Shown here: one piece after another, positions 17,236 to 26,753 of the stretch | Position numbering within the stretch: position 1 is the stretch's first letter | Layout of the letters: every line of letters begins with the position of its first letter | DNA from: Puniceibacterium antarcticum | GTDB taxonomy: Bacteria > Pseudomonadota > Alphaproteobacteria > Rhodobacterales > Rhodobacteraceae | Length of the DNA: 64,000 nucleotides | Direction of reading: 5' to 3' | Assembly (NCBI RefSeq): GCF_002760615.1 | Contig: NZ_AWWI01000182.1 | Location: 155,557 to 219,556 of the forward strand | Program-made: the position numbers and the translations under genes | Notes under the pieces: generated by a model | What the model was told of the DNA's origin: nothing | The model's database searches: none | Seen by the model: only the letters and a program-made list of their open reading frames with translations

Positions 17236-18384
17236 ATGCTGATGTCTCTTAAAATCCTGGCGCTCAGCGCCGCCGCCCTCCTGTCGCTGGCGGGCGCCTC
17301 TTCCGCGGCAGAGGGTATCACCAAGGAGAGCGTGAAATTCGCTCAGGTTGCTGCCCTTGACGGGCCCGCCGCCGCCCTTGGCACCGGAATGCAGCTGGGA
17401 CTCCGCGCCGCCTTTGAAGAGGCGAACCGCGCGGGGGGCGTTTACGGTCGGCTGCTGACGCTTGACAGCGTGGATGACGGCTATGAACCCGACCGATCCG
17501 CCAAGGAAGTGCAGCAAATCATCGACGCGGATGACCATCTGGGACTGGTCGGCGCGGTCGGCACCCCGACCGCTGCCGTGACCCAGCCGCTCGCCACCGC
17601 GAGCGACATTCCCTATATCGGTGCCTTCACCGGCGCCGGTTTCCTGCGGGATGGCGGTCTTGGCAATGTCCTGAACATCCGCGCCAGCTATGACGCCGAA
17701 ACCGAGGCATGGATCAAATATCTTGTCGATGACAAGGGCTTCAAGAAGATCGCCATTCTCTATCAGGACGACGGCTTTGGCCGTGTTGGCCTTGACGGTG
17801 TGACCAAGGCCCTCGAACGTCGCGGAATGACCCTTGCCGCAACCGGCAGCTATACCCGCAATACCGTTGCGGTGAAATCTGCCCTGCTCGATATCCGCAA
17901 GGCAAAACCGGACACGGTTGTGATGGTCGGCGCCTACAAACCGATCGCCGAGTTCATCAAGCTCTCGCGCAAACTCAAATTCACTCCCGAATTCGTGAAC
18001 ATCTCCTTTGTCGGCTCCACGGCGCTCGCAAACGAACTCGGCCCCGAGGGCGAAGGTGTGATCATATCGCAGGTCGTGCCCTTCCCGTGGGATGCTTCCG
18101 TTCCGGTGGTTGCGGCCTATCAGGCGGCCCTGACTGCAGTGGATGCCTCGGCCAATCCGGATTTCATCTCTCTCGAAGGGTATCTTGCGGGGCGCCTCGT
18201 CATTGAAATCTTGAACCGCACCGGGGAAAATCTCTCTCGCAAAGCGTTCCTCGCGACCATGCTCGACCTTGGCACAGTGGATTTCGGCGGCGCCGAGATG
18301 ACCTTTGGACCGGGCGACAATCAGGGAATGGACAGCGTCTTCCTGACCAGCATGAAGGCGGATGGCACTTTCGAGCCTCTCTGA
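17236..18384 (+). CDS. periplasmic binding protein, LivJ-type
   Basis: 382 residues with a Sec signal peptide (hydrophobic core ILALSAAALLSLAGA, cleavage after about residue 24) and the type I periplasmic fold of branched-chain amino-acid/amide binding proteins (GVYGRLLTLDSVDDGYEPDRS, VGTPTAAVTQPLA, AILYQDDGFGRVGLDG, EGYLAGRLVIEIL). No permease or ATPase genes accompany it. Instead a chemoreceptor gene follows after 78 bp, suggesting that this protein delivers ligand to the receptor rather than, or in addition to, a transporter. The ligand is unknown. GAGG precedes the start. Confidence 0.85.
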   Translation: MLMSLKILALSAAALLSLAGASSAAEGITKESVKFAQVAALDGPAAALGTGMQLGLRAAFEEANRAGGVYGRLLTLDSVDDGYEPDRSAKEVQQIIDADDHLGLVGAVGTPTAAVTQPLATASDIPYIGAFTGAGFLRDGGLGNVLNIRASYDAETEAWIKYLVDDKGFKKIAILYQDDGFGRVGLDGVTKALERRGMTLAATGSYTRNTVAVKSALLDIRKAKPDTVVMVGAYKPIAEFIKLSRKLKFTPEFVNISFVGSTALANELGPEGEGVIISQVVPFPWDASVPVVAAYQAALTAVDASANPDFISLEGYLAGRLVIEILNRTGENLSRKAFLATMLDLGTVDFGGAEMTFGPGDNQGMDSVFLTSMKADGTFEPL

Positions 18385-18462
18385 ACACAAGAGGAAGGCG
18401 GGTCAGCACAGCCTGGGTCGGCTGACCGCTTCCATTCTCTGCCCTTTTGGAAAGTCTGTGGA

Positions 18463-21099
18463 ATGAAATCCATTATTGGCAGCATTGCCTTTAAAATCAC
18501 GCTCGTACTGGTTGCCATGGGGGCAATGGTGGGTGTTTCGATCTTGGTATCCAACTCGGTCTTTCGCCAGACCGTGACCAGCCTGGATACTCTGGCCAAC
18601 CAGCGACTGGAAGAATTGACGACAATTTCAGAGCTTGTGACAAACGCCGATCAGCTGAAATCCGAACTGGTCGATGTTCTTCTTGCGTCCGATCAGGCCG
18701 CGTTGGCAGAGGCAACTGGCACGGTCGCGAAACATATGGCGGAAATGACCGAACTTTCGGCCAGCTTTCCACCGGAACTCGGCGATATCCTGAACACGCA
18801 AATTGGCGCGGCCCTGCGTGATTTCAAAGAGCTGGACCAGATGCGTGCCGCGAATTTCAGCAACCTTGACGACCTTAGAGATCGGATCACCGCTTTGCGC
18901 GCGGCGGCCGCAGAAACCAATCGCCACCTCAAATCCGTCAGCACCACCGCGTATTTCGATCTGGTCGTGGGCGGCGATGACACCGTCAGCGCGCTGGACG
19001 ACAGGCTGACCCATCTTGTGGATGGGGTGGTGGCTGCACTGCAGAATCGTTACCGCATAAATGCAGACGTGAACCTGCTCACTGGCGTGGCGCTTGCCCT
19101 GACACAGACGGCAGACGACTCCCTCATATCGATCCTGAAGGATCTTTCGAAAAGCGCGCTGGGTGATCTGCGCTTAGCCGTGGACGAGGCAAATGCCAAC
19201 ACATCGCTTTCCTTCGACACCACCCCTATCGAAGACAGTTATGCCCTGTTCGAAAAGGTGCTGAGCAGCTCGACCTTTGTCATCAAGGGCCAAAAGGATA
19301 ACATCGTGGCGGCACAGCGTGACCTCGGCCTGCTCGTCGCTTCACAGGTGGATGACCTCATCTTTTCCCTCGCCATAGAAAGCGAAACAGCCTCAGAAAA
19401 CACCTCGACAACGATCCAGAACCTCCTTGATGGCCCGGTTGCCCGGATCAAGATGCTCGCCAGTGTTGATGTGGCCGTCTGGGCCTATGTCGGCGGGGCT
19501 CTTGAACTGGCCGCTTCGGAAAACCAGAAACACTCTGCCGCTCTTAACACCGAACTTGCGAAACTGGCGCAATCCCTGACCCAGATGATCCCCGATTCAG
19601 AGGTGGTGCTGGCCGGAAAAGTGGCGCAGTTGATCACATTTTCTGACCCAGACACCGGGATTTTCAAACACCGCAAAGCAATCAATGATTCGGTCGCCGA
19701 AAGCGAAAACGCTTTAAAAAAGACCGTAGAGAGCGTACGCAGCGTCGGCAAAACTGCGGCCGAGGCTGGCAAGGCAACCCGATCCCAGATCAAGACCGAC
19801 AGTCTTGCGGTCCTCGATCAGGCCAAGCGCGCCGGCGTCCAGCTTCTGAACATCGGCTGGATTTCGTTGGGCGTTTTCCTCGGCGCAATCGCCTTGACCT
19901 TCCTCACGCTCGTGCGGCCTCTGCAACGCCTGACCGGCGCGACCGAAGCACTGGCCTCGGGTGATCTCGAACAGGACGTCCCCTTTGCGCAGAAAGGCGG
20001 TGAAGTCGGACGCATGGCCCGCGCCCTGCTGATCTTCCGCGACGGGCTGGTAGAAAAACAGCAGATGCAGGCGAAAGAAGAAGAAGAGCGCACGCTGCGC
20101 CAACAAGAACAGGAGTTGATCGTTTCCTCGCTGGCCGAGGGCATGAACCGGCTTGCCGACGGCGACCTTGCCGTGCAGATCACCCAGACCTTCCCCGGAG
20201 ACTACGAACGGCTGCGCCGGGATTTCAATCAGGCCACCAGCACCCTGCATGACGCGATCCAGCGGATCGCAAACAGCGCCGCCTCGGTCAACGATTCAAG
20301 TTCGGAAATTTCGAACGCCTCGGACGATCTGGCACGACGCACCGAACACGCGGCCGCCACCCTGGCCGAAACAGCAGCCGCGCTCGCCCAGATGACTATT
20401 TCGGTTCAAGGTTCGGCCGAACGTGCCGAAAGTGCGCTGCAGGTGGTGAGCGTTGCACGCAGCAGCGCAGAAGAAGGCAAGACAATCGTCGAATCGACTG
20501 TGGTCGCGATGCGCCTGATCGAGGATTCGGCTATGAAGATCAGCAAGATCATCGGCGTGATCGATGACATCGCCTTCCAGACAAACCTTCTGGCGCTCAA
20601 CGCCGGAGTCGAGGCGGCCCGGGCCGGCGAGGCGGGGCGCGGCTTTGCCGTCGTCGCCTCCGAAGTCCGCGGCCTTGCGCAGCGTTCCTCTGAGGCCGCG
20701 AAAGAGATCAACAGCCTGATTTCCGAAAGTACCATTCAGGTTGATCAGGGCGTTGCCCTTGTGGGCAAGACGGAACTTGCGCTGGATCGCATCTCGGGCG
20801 CAGTGATCGAGGTATCTCAGCAGGCGTCTGACATCGCGGCCTCTGCCAAGCAGCAGGCGGTCGGCATTTCCGAAGTGAACACCGCCGTCAACGAACTCGA
20901 TCAGGTGACCCAGCAAAACGCCGCCATGTTCGAAGAAACCAGCGCGGCCAGCATGACGCTGAATTCCGAAGCCAGCAACCTGGCCGATGCCGTCTCGGGC
21001 TTCCGCCTGACGGGCATGGTCGATGTTCATACGGCAGGGCAAACACCGTCTGGCGGCACGTGGGAGGAGACGGACGAAAGACAGACGCGCTCTGCCTGA
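18463..21099 (+). CDS. methyl-accepting chemotaxis protein with long periplasmic domain
   Basis: 878 residues. TM1 at about 9-30, a periplasmic helical sensor of roughly 430 residues with coiled-coil periodicity, TM2 at about 462-485, a HAMP domain ending near [12 protein letters not shown], a second HAMP-like segment (about 545-595, [24 protein letters not shown]), then the cytoplasmic hairpin whose tip [20 protein letters not shown] lies near residue 700. The sensor is about twice the size of a four-helix bundle, as in helical bimodular receptors. There is no CheR-binding pentapeptide at the C-terminus. The pairing with the upstream binding protein suggests indirect ligand sensing. Confidence 0.9.
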   Translation: MKSIIGSIAFKITLVLVAMGAMVGVSILVSNSVFRQTVTSLDTLANQRLEELTTISELVTNADQLKSELVDVLLASDQAALAEATGTVAKHMAEMTELSASFPPELGDILNTQIGAALRDFKELDQMRAANFSNLDDLRDRITALRAAAAETNRHLKSVSTTAYFDLVVGGDDTVSALDDRLTHLVDGVVAALQNRYRINADVNLLTGVALALTQTADDSLISILKDLSKSALGDLRLAVDEANANTSLSFDTTPIEDSYALFEKVLSSSTFVIKGQKDNIVAAQRDLGLLVASQVDDLIFSLAIESETASENTSTTIQNLLDGPVARIKMLASVDVAVWAYVGGALELAASENQKHSAALNTELAKLAQSLTQMIPDSEVVLAGKVAQLITFSDPDTGIFKHRKAINDSVAESENALKKTVESVRSVGKTAAEAGKATRSQIKTDSLAVLDQAKRAGVQLLNIGWISLGVFLGAIALTFLTLVRPLQRLTGATEALASGDLEQDVPFAQKGGEVGRMARALLIFRDGLVEKQQMQAKEEEERTLRQQEQELIVSSLAEGMNRLADGDLAVQITQTFPGDYERLRRDFNQATSTLHDAIQRIANSAASVNDSSSEISNASDDLARRTEHAAATLAETAAALAQMTISVQGSAERAESALQVVSVARSSAEEGKTIVESTVVAMRLIEDSAMKISKIIGVIDDIAFQTNLLALNAGVEAARAGEAGRGFAVVASEVRGLAQRSSEAAKEINSLISESTIQVDQGVALVGKTELALDRISGAVIEVSQQASDIAASAKQQAVGISEVNTAVNELDQVTQQNAAMFEETSAASMTLNSEASNLADAVSGFRLTGMVDVHTAGQTPSGGTWEETDERQTRSA

Positions 21100-21401
21100 C
21101 AGAGCGCTCTGCAAAGGCCGTGATGTGTTTCATCAACCGCACGCCGTCAGCACACGGGACCAGATGATCCTGCGCAAGCGCTCTCGCGGTGGCTTGTGCC
21201 TTGCATCTGACGCAAAGCGTGCTCAGCCCCCTCAACCGCTTGCGCCAATACACAGGCGCGTGTCACCATCTAACGCTCCATGGCTCTGCCACGGCACGCT
21301 GCACCCTCGCTTACTCCGCCCCATTGGCACAATCGCGTTGTATCTGATCGCCACATCGGGGTAGGAAGCGACCATGTTTCGAGAGCGGGCGACATGCTGA
21401 C
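21100..21401. other. gene-free stretch between chemoreceptor and psd
   Basis: About 300 bp with no convincing coding sequence. A GC-rich hairpin (GCGCTCTG / CAGAGCGC, 21087-21107) spans the chemoreceptor stop and may help end that transcript, although no T-run follows. The remainder must contain the promoter of the phospholipid operon; I see no strong -35/-10 pair. Confidence 0.5.
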
Positions 21402-22094
21402 ATGAAGATGCGCGACACCTTTATCAAACCCATGCACCCGGAAGGGCGCCGGTTTGTGGCTATTTTTGCCGCGATCAGCCTTGTGCTGTTTCTGATCTGG
21501 GACCCCCTTGGATGGGTCGGACTTGGCCTGACGGTCTGGTGCTATTACTTCTTTCGCGACCCGCAGCGGACCACGCCCACACGCGCCGGGCTGATCATCA
21601 GCCCGGCGGATGGCGTGATCTCGCTCATCGAACCAGCGGTTCCACCGGCCGAACTCGGGATGTCCGACGCGCCGCTGACCCGGGTCAGTGTGTTCATGAA
21701 CGTCTTTAACTGTCATGTGAACCGCGCTCCGATCGGCGGGCGCATCAGCGCTATCGCCTATCGTCCGGGCAAGTTCCTCAATGCCTCGCTAGACAAGGCC
21801 AGTGAAGACAATGAACGCAACAGCCTGTGCATTGACATGGCGGATGGCCGCCAGATTGCCGTGGTCCAGATCGCCGGTCTGGTTGCGCGCCGGATCGTCT
21901 GCTTTGTCACACCGGGGACAGAAATCGCAACGGGTGGGCGGTTCGGTCTGATCCGCTTTGGCTCGCGTCTCGATGTCTACCTGCCCGATGGCGTGGCCCC
22001 GCTTGTCAGCATCGGCCAGACCATGGTCGCAGGCGAAACCGTGCTCGCCGACCTCACCTCTGACGAGCCGCGTCGCAGCGGGCGGACGGGCTGA
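21402..22094 (+). CDS. psd: phosphatidylserine decarboxylase
   Basis: 230 residues, the short archaeal/proteobacterial type. It decarboxylates phosphatidylserine to phosphatidylethanolamine at the inner membrane. An N-terminal hydrophobic stretch ([15 protein letters not shown]) anchors it; ISPADGVIS and [11 protein letters not shown] are conserved; and [11 protein letters not shown] near the C-terminus holds the FGS site where self-cleavage makes the pyruvoyl cofactor. It is first in a three-gene run with pssA (3 bp on) and pmtA. Start at 21402 or the next ATG at 21408; neither has a strong ribosome-binding site. Confidence 0.93.
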   Translation: MKMRDTFIKPMHPEGRRFVAIFAAISLVLFLIWDPLGWVGLGLTVWCYYFFRDPQRTTPTRAGLIISPADGVISLIEPAVPPAELGMSDAPLTRVSVFMNVFNCHVNRAPIGGRISAIAYRPGKFLNASLDKASEDNERNSLCIDMADGRQIAVVQIAGLVARRIVCFVTPGTEIATGGRFGLIRFGSRLDVYLPDGVAPLVSIGQTMVAGETVLADLTSDEPRRSGRTG

Positions 22095-22097
22095 TCG

Positions 22098-22850
22098 ATG
22101 AGAGAGGATCTTCCGGGTCAGAAAGGTGATCTTCAGCTCGCACAGCTGATCCCCAACCTCATGACAATTGCCGCGATCTGTGCCGGTCTGACCGCCATCC
22201 GGTTTGGCTTTCAGTCAGATTTTGAACGCGCCGTGCGACTGATCCTTCTGGCCTGCGTGCTCGATGGTATGGACGGGCGCGTTGCCCGCATGCTCAAGAG
22301 TGAATCAAAGATCGGCGCAGAGCTCGACTCTCTTGCCGACTTTCTGAATTTCGGCGTTGCACCGGCGCTGATCGTGCATGTCTGGGCGCTGCAGGATTGG
22401 CGCGGGGCGGGCTGGATGGCTGTTCTCATCTACACGATCTGCTGCGTGCTGCGTCTGGCGCGGTTCAACGTGACGAGCAAAGAAGGCGATGATGCGGCGG
22501 ACAAGGGCTACTTTGTCGGTGTACCCTCACCCGCAGGCGCGTTTCTGGTGATGCTGCCGATGTTCGTGGCCTTCCTGTTTCCCGACATGCCGCGCTTGCC
22601 GGTAGAGGTTCTGGCAGGCTATGTGGTGGCCGTGGGGCTGCTGATGATCAGCAACATCCGTACCTATTCCTTCAAGAAGATCGCGATCTCACGCCGCAAT
22701 GCAAAATTTGTGGTCTTGGGCTTCGTGCTGCTGATCACCGCCCTGCTGACCTATCTCTGGGCAACTCTGGCTTTCCTGAGTATCGGCTACGCCCTCACTG
22801 TGATCTGGGCCTTACGGCCCGGCAAGAACAGGACGCGCGGGCAAGGATAA
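22098..22850 (+). CDS. pssA: CDP-diacylglycerol-serine O-phosphatidyltransferase
   Basis: 250 residues with about seven to eight membrane segments. The CDP-alcohol phosphotransferase motif is complete: DGMDGRVAR, then G eight residues later and SLADFLNFG with the last aspartates. It makes phosphatidylserine from CDP-diacylglycerol and serine, the substrate for Psd. It starts 3 bp after the psd stop and ends 3 bp before pmtA, so the three are clearly one operon. Confidence 0.93.
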   Translation: MREDLPGQKGDLQLAQLIPNLMTIAAICAGLTAIRFGFQSDFERAVRLILLACVLDGMDGRVARMLKSESKIGAELDSLADFLNFGVAPALIVHVWALQDWRGAGWMAVLIYTICCVLRLARFNVTSKEGDDAADKGYFVGVPSPAGAFLVMLPMFVAFLFPDMPRLPVEVLAGYVVAVGLLMISNIRTYSFKKIAISRRNAKFVVLGFVLLITALLTYLWATLAFLSIGYALTVIWALRPGKNRTRGQG

Positions 22851-22853
22851 CCC

Positions 22854-23486
22854 ATGGACATCGACGCAATCAAATCCTCTTACGCCCGCTGGGCGCCGGT
22901 CTACGACCGTACCTTCGGGGCGATCACACAGGTCGGACGCCGCGCGACGGTGCAGTATATCAACAGCCAGCCCGTCCAGCGTGTTCTTGAGGTCGGGGTC
23001 GGCACCGGGCTGGCGCTGCAGCATTATCGCAAGGATCTGAAGGTCACCGGCATCGATTTCAGCGCAGACATGCTGAAGAAAGCCCGGCGCCGGGTGCAGG
23101 CACAGCAGCTCAGCCATGTGGATCAACTGCTTCAGATGGATGCCCGGTCGCTTGATTTTCCCGACAATCATTTCGACGTGGTCGCCGCCATGCACATCGT
23201 GTCAGTTGTTCCCGAACCCGAACGGGTTGTGGCCGAAATGGCGCGGGTCTGCAAACCCGGCGGCAAGATCGTGATCACCAACCATTTCGCCAGCGACAAG
23301 GGCATTCTGGCCGTGATCGAACGGCTCAGCGCGCCTTTCTCGGAATTTCTAGGCTGGCATTCCGACTTCAGCATTTCTACCGTGATGGGAGAGCCTGCCC
23401 TGACCGTGATAGAACGAAAGACGCTTCCGCCGATGGGCACGATGACCTTTCTGGCGTTCGAAAAGTCTCCTCCAGTGCTCGCCTGA
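22854..23486 (+). CDS. pmtA: phosphatidylethanolamine N-methyltransferase
   Basis: 210-residue class I SAM methyltransferase with motif I VLEVGVGTGLALQHY, GIDFSADMLKKAR and the post-motif DVVAAMHIVSVVPEPE. Family and position after psd-pssA identify it as the Rhodobacter/Sinorhizobium-type PmtA, which methylates phosphatidylethanolamine three times to phosphatidylcholine. The operon therefore encodes the whole route from CDP-diacylglycerol to phosphatidylcholine. It is membrane-associated without transmembrane helices. Confidence 0.87.
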   Translation: MDIDAIKSSYARWAPVYDRTFGAITQVGRRATVQYINSQPVQRVLEVGVGTGLALQHYRKDLKVTGIDFSADMLKKARRRVQAQQLSHVDQLLQMDARSLDFPDNHFDVVAAMHIVSVVPEPERVVAEMARVCKPGGKIVITNHFASDKGILAVIERLSAPFSEFLGWHSDFSISTVMGEPALTVIERKTLPPMGTMTFLAFEKSPPVLA

Positions 23487-23582
23487 CGGGCTTTGACCGG
23501 TCAGACCGCCGAAAAAGATATCCGCCTGCCCGCTTGCAGAATAGCCCCTGTCGTTCCAGCATCGGATGACGTCTTATGTTGT

Positions 23583-24083
23583 TCACGCCCTATCCAGCAT
23601 GGTCCTGGAGAAATCGCAGGCCCGGGCAATGACATCGCTGCGCGACAGCGCCACGTCAAGGGCCAGAACCTCGGGGCCCGTGGGTGTTTCAAGATCGGCG
23701 AACTGGCTCTCCAGAAGACTGACAGGCATGAAATGATCGCGCCGTGCGGCCATACGCGCGGCTAGCAGCGTCTTGTCGCCGTATAGGTGAATGATCCCCA
23801 TCGGGTTCAGCGTGACGCGCAGACGCTCCCTGTAAGCCTCCTTGAGCGCTGAACAGGCAATAACCACCCTGCCCGGCCGAGCATCGGCGGCGCCTGCGAT
23901 CCGGTCCAGCCAGCCCCAGCGATGCGCATCTGTCAGCGGCAAGCCAGAGGTCATTCGCGCCTTTGCCTCGGGCGAATGATGGTCATCCGCCTCGATAAAT
24001 GTTGCGCCAAGGCTGTCTGACACCGCTTTCGCCACGGTGGATTTCCCCGTGCCGCACACGCCCATGACCAGCAGATGCTGCAT
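23583..24083 (-). CDS. gntK: gluconokinase
   Basis: 166 residues, the usual length. P-loop MGVCGTGKSTVAK, substrate region EADDHHSPEAKARM and GLPLTDAHRWGWLDRI, ACSALKEAYRERLR, and HFMPVSLLESQFADLE are all standard for GntK, which phosphorylates gluconate to 6-phosphogluconate. It lies 33 bp downstream of the broken sugar-kinase gene, at the end of the decayed rhamnose run, yet it is intact; it may have been retained for its own function or be expressed from a separate promoter. Confidence 0.88.
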   Translation of the reverse strand: MQHLLVMGVCGTGKSTVAKAVSDSLGATFIEADDHHSPEAKARMTSGLPLTDAHRWGWLDRIAGAADARPGRVVIACSALKEAYRERLRVTLNPMGIIHLYGDKTLLAARMAARRDHFMPVSLLESQFADLETPTGPEVLALDVALSRSDVIARACDFSRTMLDRA

Positions 24084-24116
24084 GGCTTCCTCCGAATCGA
24101 TTGTATTTCCCGGGCT

Positions 24117-25465
24117 TTATGACAGCGCCGTCGCGCATCCAGAAGAGCTTGCCGATGACAATCGGACCTCTTCCTCGCCCCGCCGCACAACATGGTCCTT
24201 GGCAAACAACAGCGTGGCACCGCTGCTCGTTCCGGTGGCGGAAAGCGTCGCCTCGACCCCGTCCGGGCGCAATGCCGCAAGCATCTGCAGATACCAGGGA
24301 TTGCGGGCAAACGGCCCCTCGACGATCCCCGGCCCCCGCGCGCTGGAAAGGGACAGGCAGCTGTCGGTCATGAGCGCAACATGATAGCCCGGCGCAAACA
24401 TTTTCTGCCCATCACTTTCTCGCGTTACCGTCCAGCCGCCTGCCCGGCCCCGGAACGGGCCCAACCCGGGTTCAACCGCAGGCAGCAGCATGACTCCGCA
24501 TTCCAGAACGCGCTGCGCATCTGTATCCGTACCCAGACTTTCAGACCCGTCGCGGATCATTTCGAATTCACGCACGCCCATGAACCGTGCCGACGGGACA
24601 GGCGCGCCGGTGCCGCTGACATTGACCAGCGTGTCGCGGTCGGGATCAAGCTGCACCGCAGCCCCCCCCACCGCCATGGCAATGACCCAGGTCCCGGTCG
24701 ACACCGCCGCAAACGGAGCAGACTTACTCAGCACATGCGGATAGAGCGAAGCGTTGGGTCATGGATGCCACAAGCCACGGGTGTGTCGGGCGCAAGCCCG
24801 GTGAGCGCGGCAATATCAGGCGTCACAACACCCAGAACGTCAGACGCCGGTCGCGGCGGCGCCAGCCGTCCGCTCATTCCCAGCTTCGCCACAAGATCCG
24901 AAGCACGGGCCGCGAAAGGCTGCCAAAGATCGGAGTGACAGCCCAGTGAAGTCACATCGCTCGCCAGCACCCCGGTCAGCCGGTAGCCCCAATACTGCGG
25001 ATAGGTCACCACATGCGCCAGCCGCGCTTCCAGCCCGGGATCGGTGCGCAGCATCCAATGTAACTGTGCGCCAGGGTTCAGCCCCGCCCCCGGACGCGGC
25101 GCCCCGGTCTGTTCGAACCGTGGCCACAGGGTGTCATACTCAGCCGCCAAGGCATCCGGCCCGTCATGTTCGTAGTTCAGCATCAGCGCAGCCGATCCAC
25201 CGGCGGCGTCCAGCAGCACAGCCGCCGCGCCGTGGGTGGTGATCGAAATGGCATCGACGCCGTGTTCGGTGCGAACGGTGCGCAAACCCTCAATGAAAAA
25301 ACCCCAATGCCCCTCAAGATCGAAATGCGGCCAGGGTGGCCCGTGCAGGATGCGATTTGGGCGGGTAACCACGGCAATCTCGTTCAGCGTGGCGGCGTCG
25401 ACCAGCGCCAGCGTGGCATTCGTCTTGCCAACGTCGATCACAGCAATATGGCGGGACATCCTCAT
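24117..25465 (-). pseudogene. rhaK: FGGY-family sugar kinase (RhaK-like), frameshifted
   Basis: Two adjoining frames together give about 450 residues, the size of an FGGY kinase. The first (25465 to 24728) starts with the nucleotide loop VIDVGKTNATLALV and runs to ACGIHD; the second (24734 to 24117) continues with LSKSAPFAAVSTGTWVIAMAVGG. The break lies at about 24755-24762, where one base is missing: restoring it would give ...HD-x-NASLYPHVLSKS, the normal continuation. The start overlaps the mutarotase stop (ATGA). In rhizobial rha loci the kinase acts on rhamnulose. As it stands the product would lack its C-terminal ATP-binding lobe. Confidence 0.85.
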
Positions 25466-25763
25466 GGCAGGTGAAACATCGTCTCAAGCACAACCACCTT
25501 GGGCGAATGATCCGCGTTGACCTCCATCAGATCCGCCATATGAGCCCACCATTTCTGCATCACGGGGTGGCCCGGCAGCGCGGCCATGCCATGATCATCG
25601 TGCCGCCAGAGCACGGCAAACAAGGCGTTACTCTCAGAATCATGGTGGATCGAATAATCCGTGACACCCGCGTCGCGCAGCAGATCGGACAGTTCGGGCC
25701 ATATCTCATCGTGGCGGCGGTGATACTCGGCAGCAAGGTCATGCGAAAGGCGTATTTTTGCAT
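25462..25763 (-). pseudogene. rhaM: L-rhamnose mutarotase, frameshifted near the start
   Basis: The ATG at 25763 opens [10 protein letters not shown], the characteristic start of L-rhamnose mutarotases (RhaM/RhaU). The expected continuation [20 protein letters not shown], then [24 protein letters not shown] and a final ETMFHLP, lies in another frame and is otherwise complete to the stop at 25462. About ten bases are missing between residue 10 and AEYHRR (near 25730), which both deletes a few residues and shifts the frame. It lies between the permease and kinase remnants, as in rhizobial rha operons. Confidence 0.85.
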
Positions 25764-26753
25764 CAGGCCGTCCCCGTCCGGATCAGCCGGATCAGACGCG
25801 GCAGGGCAATCACCCCGATCAGCAGCGCCCCGATAAAGATCGACATGACGATCCCCGGCACGTTCAGCAGTCTCAGACCAAAGGTGACCATGACCATGAC
25901 AAGCGCCGCGATCACCACGCCCAAAATGCGGCCCGACCCGCCCAGCACGACCATGTTCACGATCTCAAGTTCCCAGGCTGACGCGATAGAGCGCCGCGTC
26001 GATTCCAGCCGCGCGGTCAGGCACACCACCGCAATGCCGGACATCAGGCCGGTGAGCAGGAACAGGGTCATCTTAACCCGCCCGACCCGGATGCCGCTGA
26101 AGGTGGCGGCGGTCGCGTTATTGCCGATGGTAAAGACGTGTCGGCCAAAGTTGGTGAAATGCAAGATCACGCCATAGATCAGCGCAAAGGCCACAAACAG
26201 CACCAGCTCGGAGGAGATCACCCAGAAGACGTCGCCGCGCCCGAGCCAGGCGAAGCTTTCCGGTTAACCGTTAAACGCCTGATCCCCCAGCACGATATAG
26301 CTGATGCTGCGAAAAAGGCTAATCGTGCCGATGGTCACGACGATGGACGGTAGGCCGAGGCGCGTGACCAACACACCGTTGAATGCACCACAGAGCAGGC
26401 CAACTGACAGCCCGATCACGATCAGCCCCGGCGTGCCAACGCCGTACTGCAAAGCCCAGCCCATGGCGGTCGAGGCAAGCGCGATGATGGATGCCCGGAA
26501 AGGCCGCGTTCAGCTTTGCCGTCACCATCCCCGTCAGCGCCCGATTCGACGCCACCGACAGGTCGATGCAGGGGGTAAGGATGACCAAAGTTTGACCCAG
26601 CGCCGGAATGATCAGGATCGAGGTGTCGTTGAACACCGCTGCCAGATTGCCCGGCGCAGCAAATCCGGAAAACCGGCTTTCCACCAGCACCAATAGCGCC
26701 AAAAGCGCGCCAAGCAGGATCGCTTCGCGCGATTTCGGGAATCTCAGGATCAT
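25763..26753 (-). pseudogene. sugar ABC permease (RhaP/RhaQ type), frameshift plus nonsense
   Basis: Three pieces read as one permease of about 330 residues: 26753 to about 26490 (MILRFPKSREAILLGALLAL...NDTSILIIPALGQ), then after a frameshift near 26485 ALQYGVGTPGLIVIGLSVGLL...LGDQAFNG, then after an in-frame TAA at 26264-26266 PESFAWLGRGDVFW...[14 protein letters not shown]. The C-terminal part also lacks about six residues after MVVLGG relative to what I recall of the family, consistent with a slippage deletion. Rhamnose importers of this type have two permeases; only one is found here. The start overlaps the end of rhaT. Confidence 0.8.

Noticed and set aside
15333..17324. A 663-codon open frame on the minus strand across the GAPDH and methyltransferase genes
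   Set aside because: Both plus-strand genes have clear motifs; the minus frame is Gly/Ala/Gln-rich with no recognisable domain, a usual shadow in GC-rich DNA.
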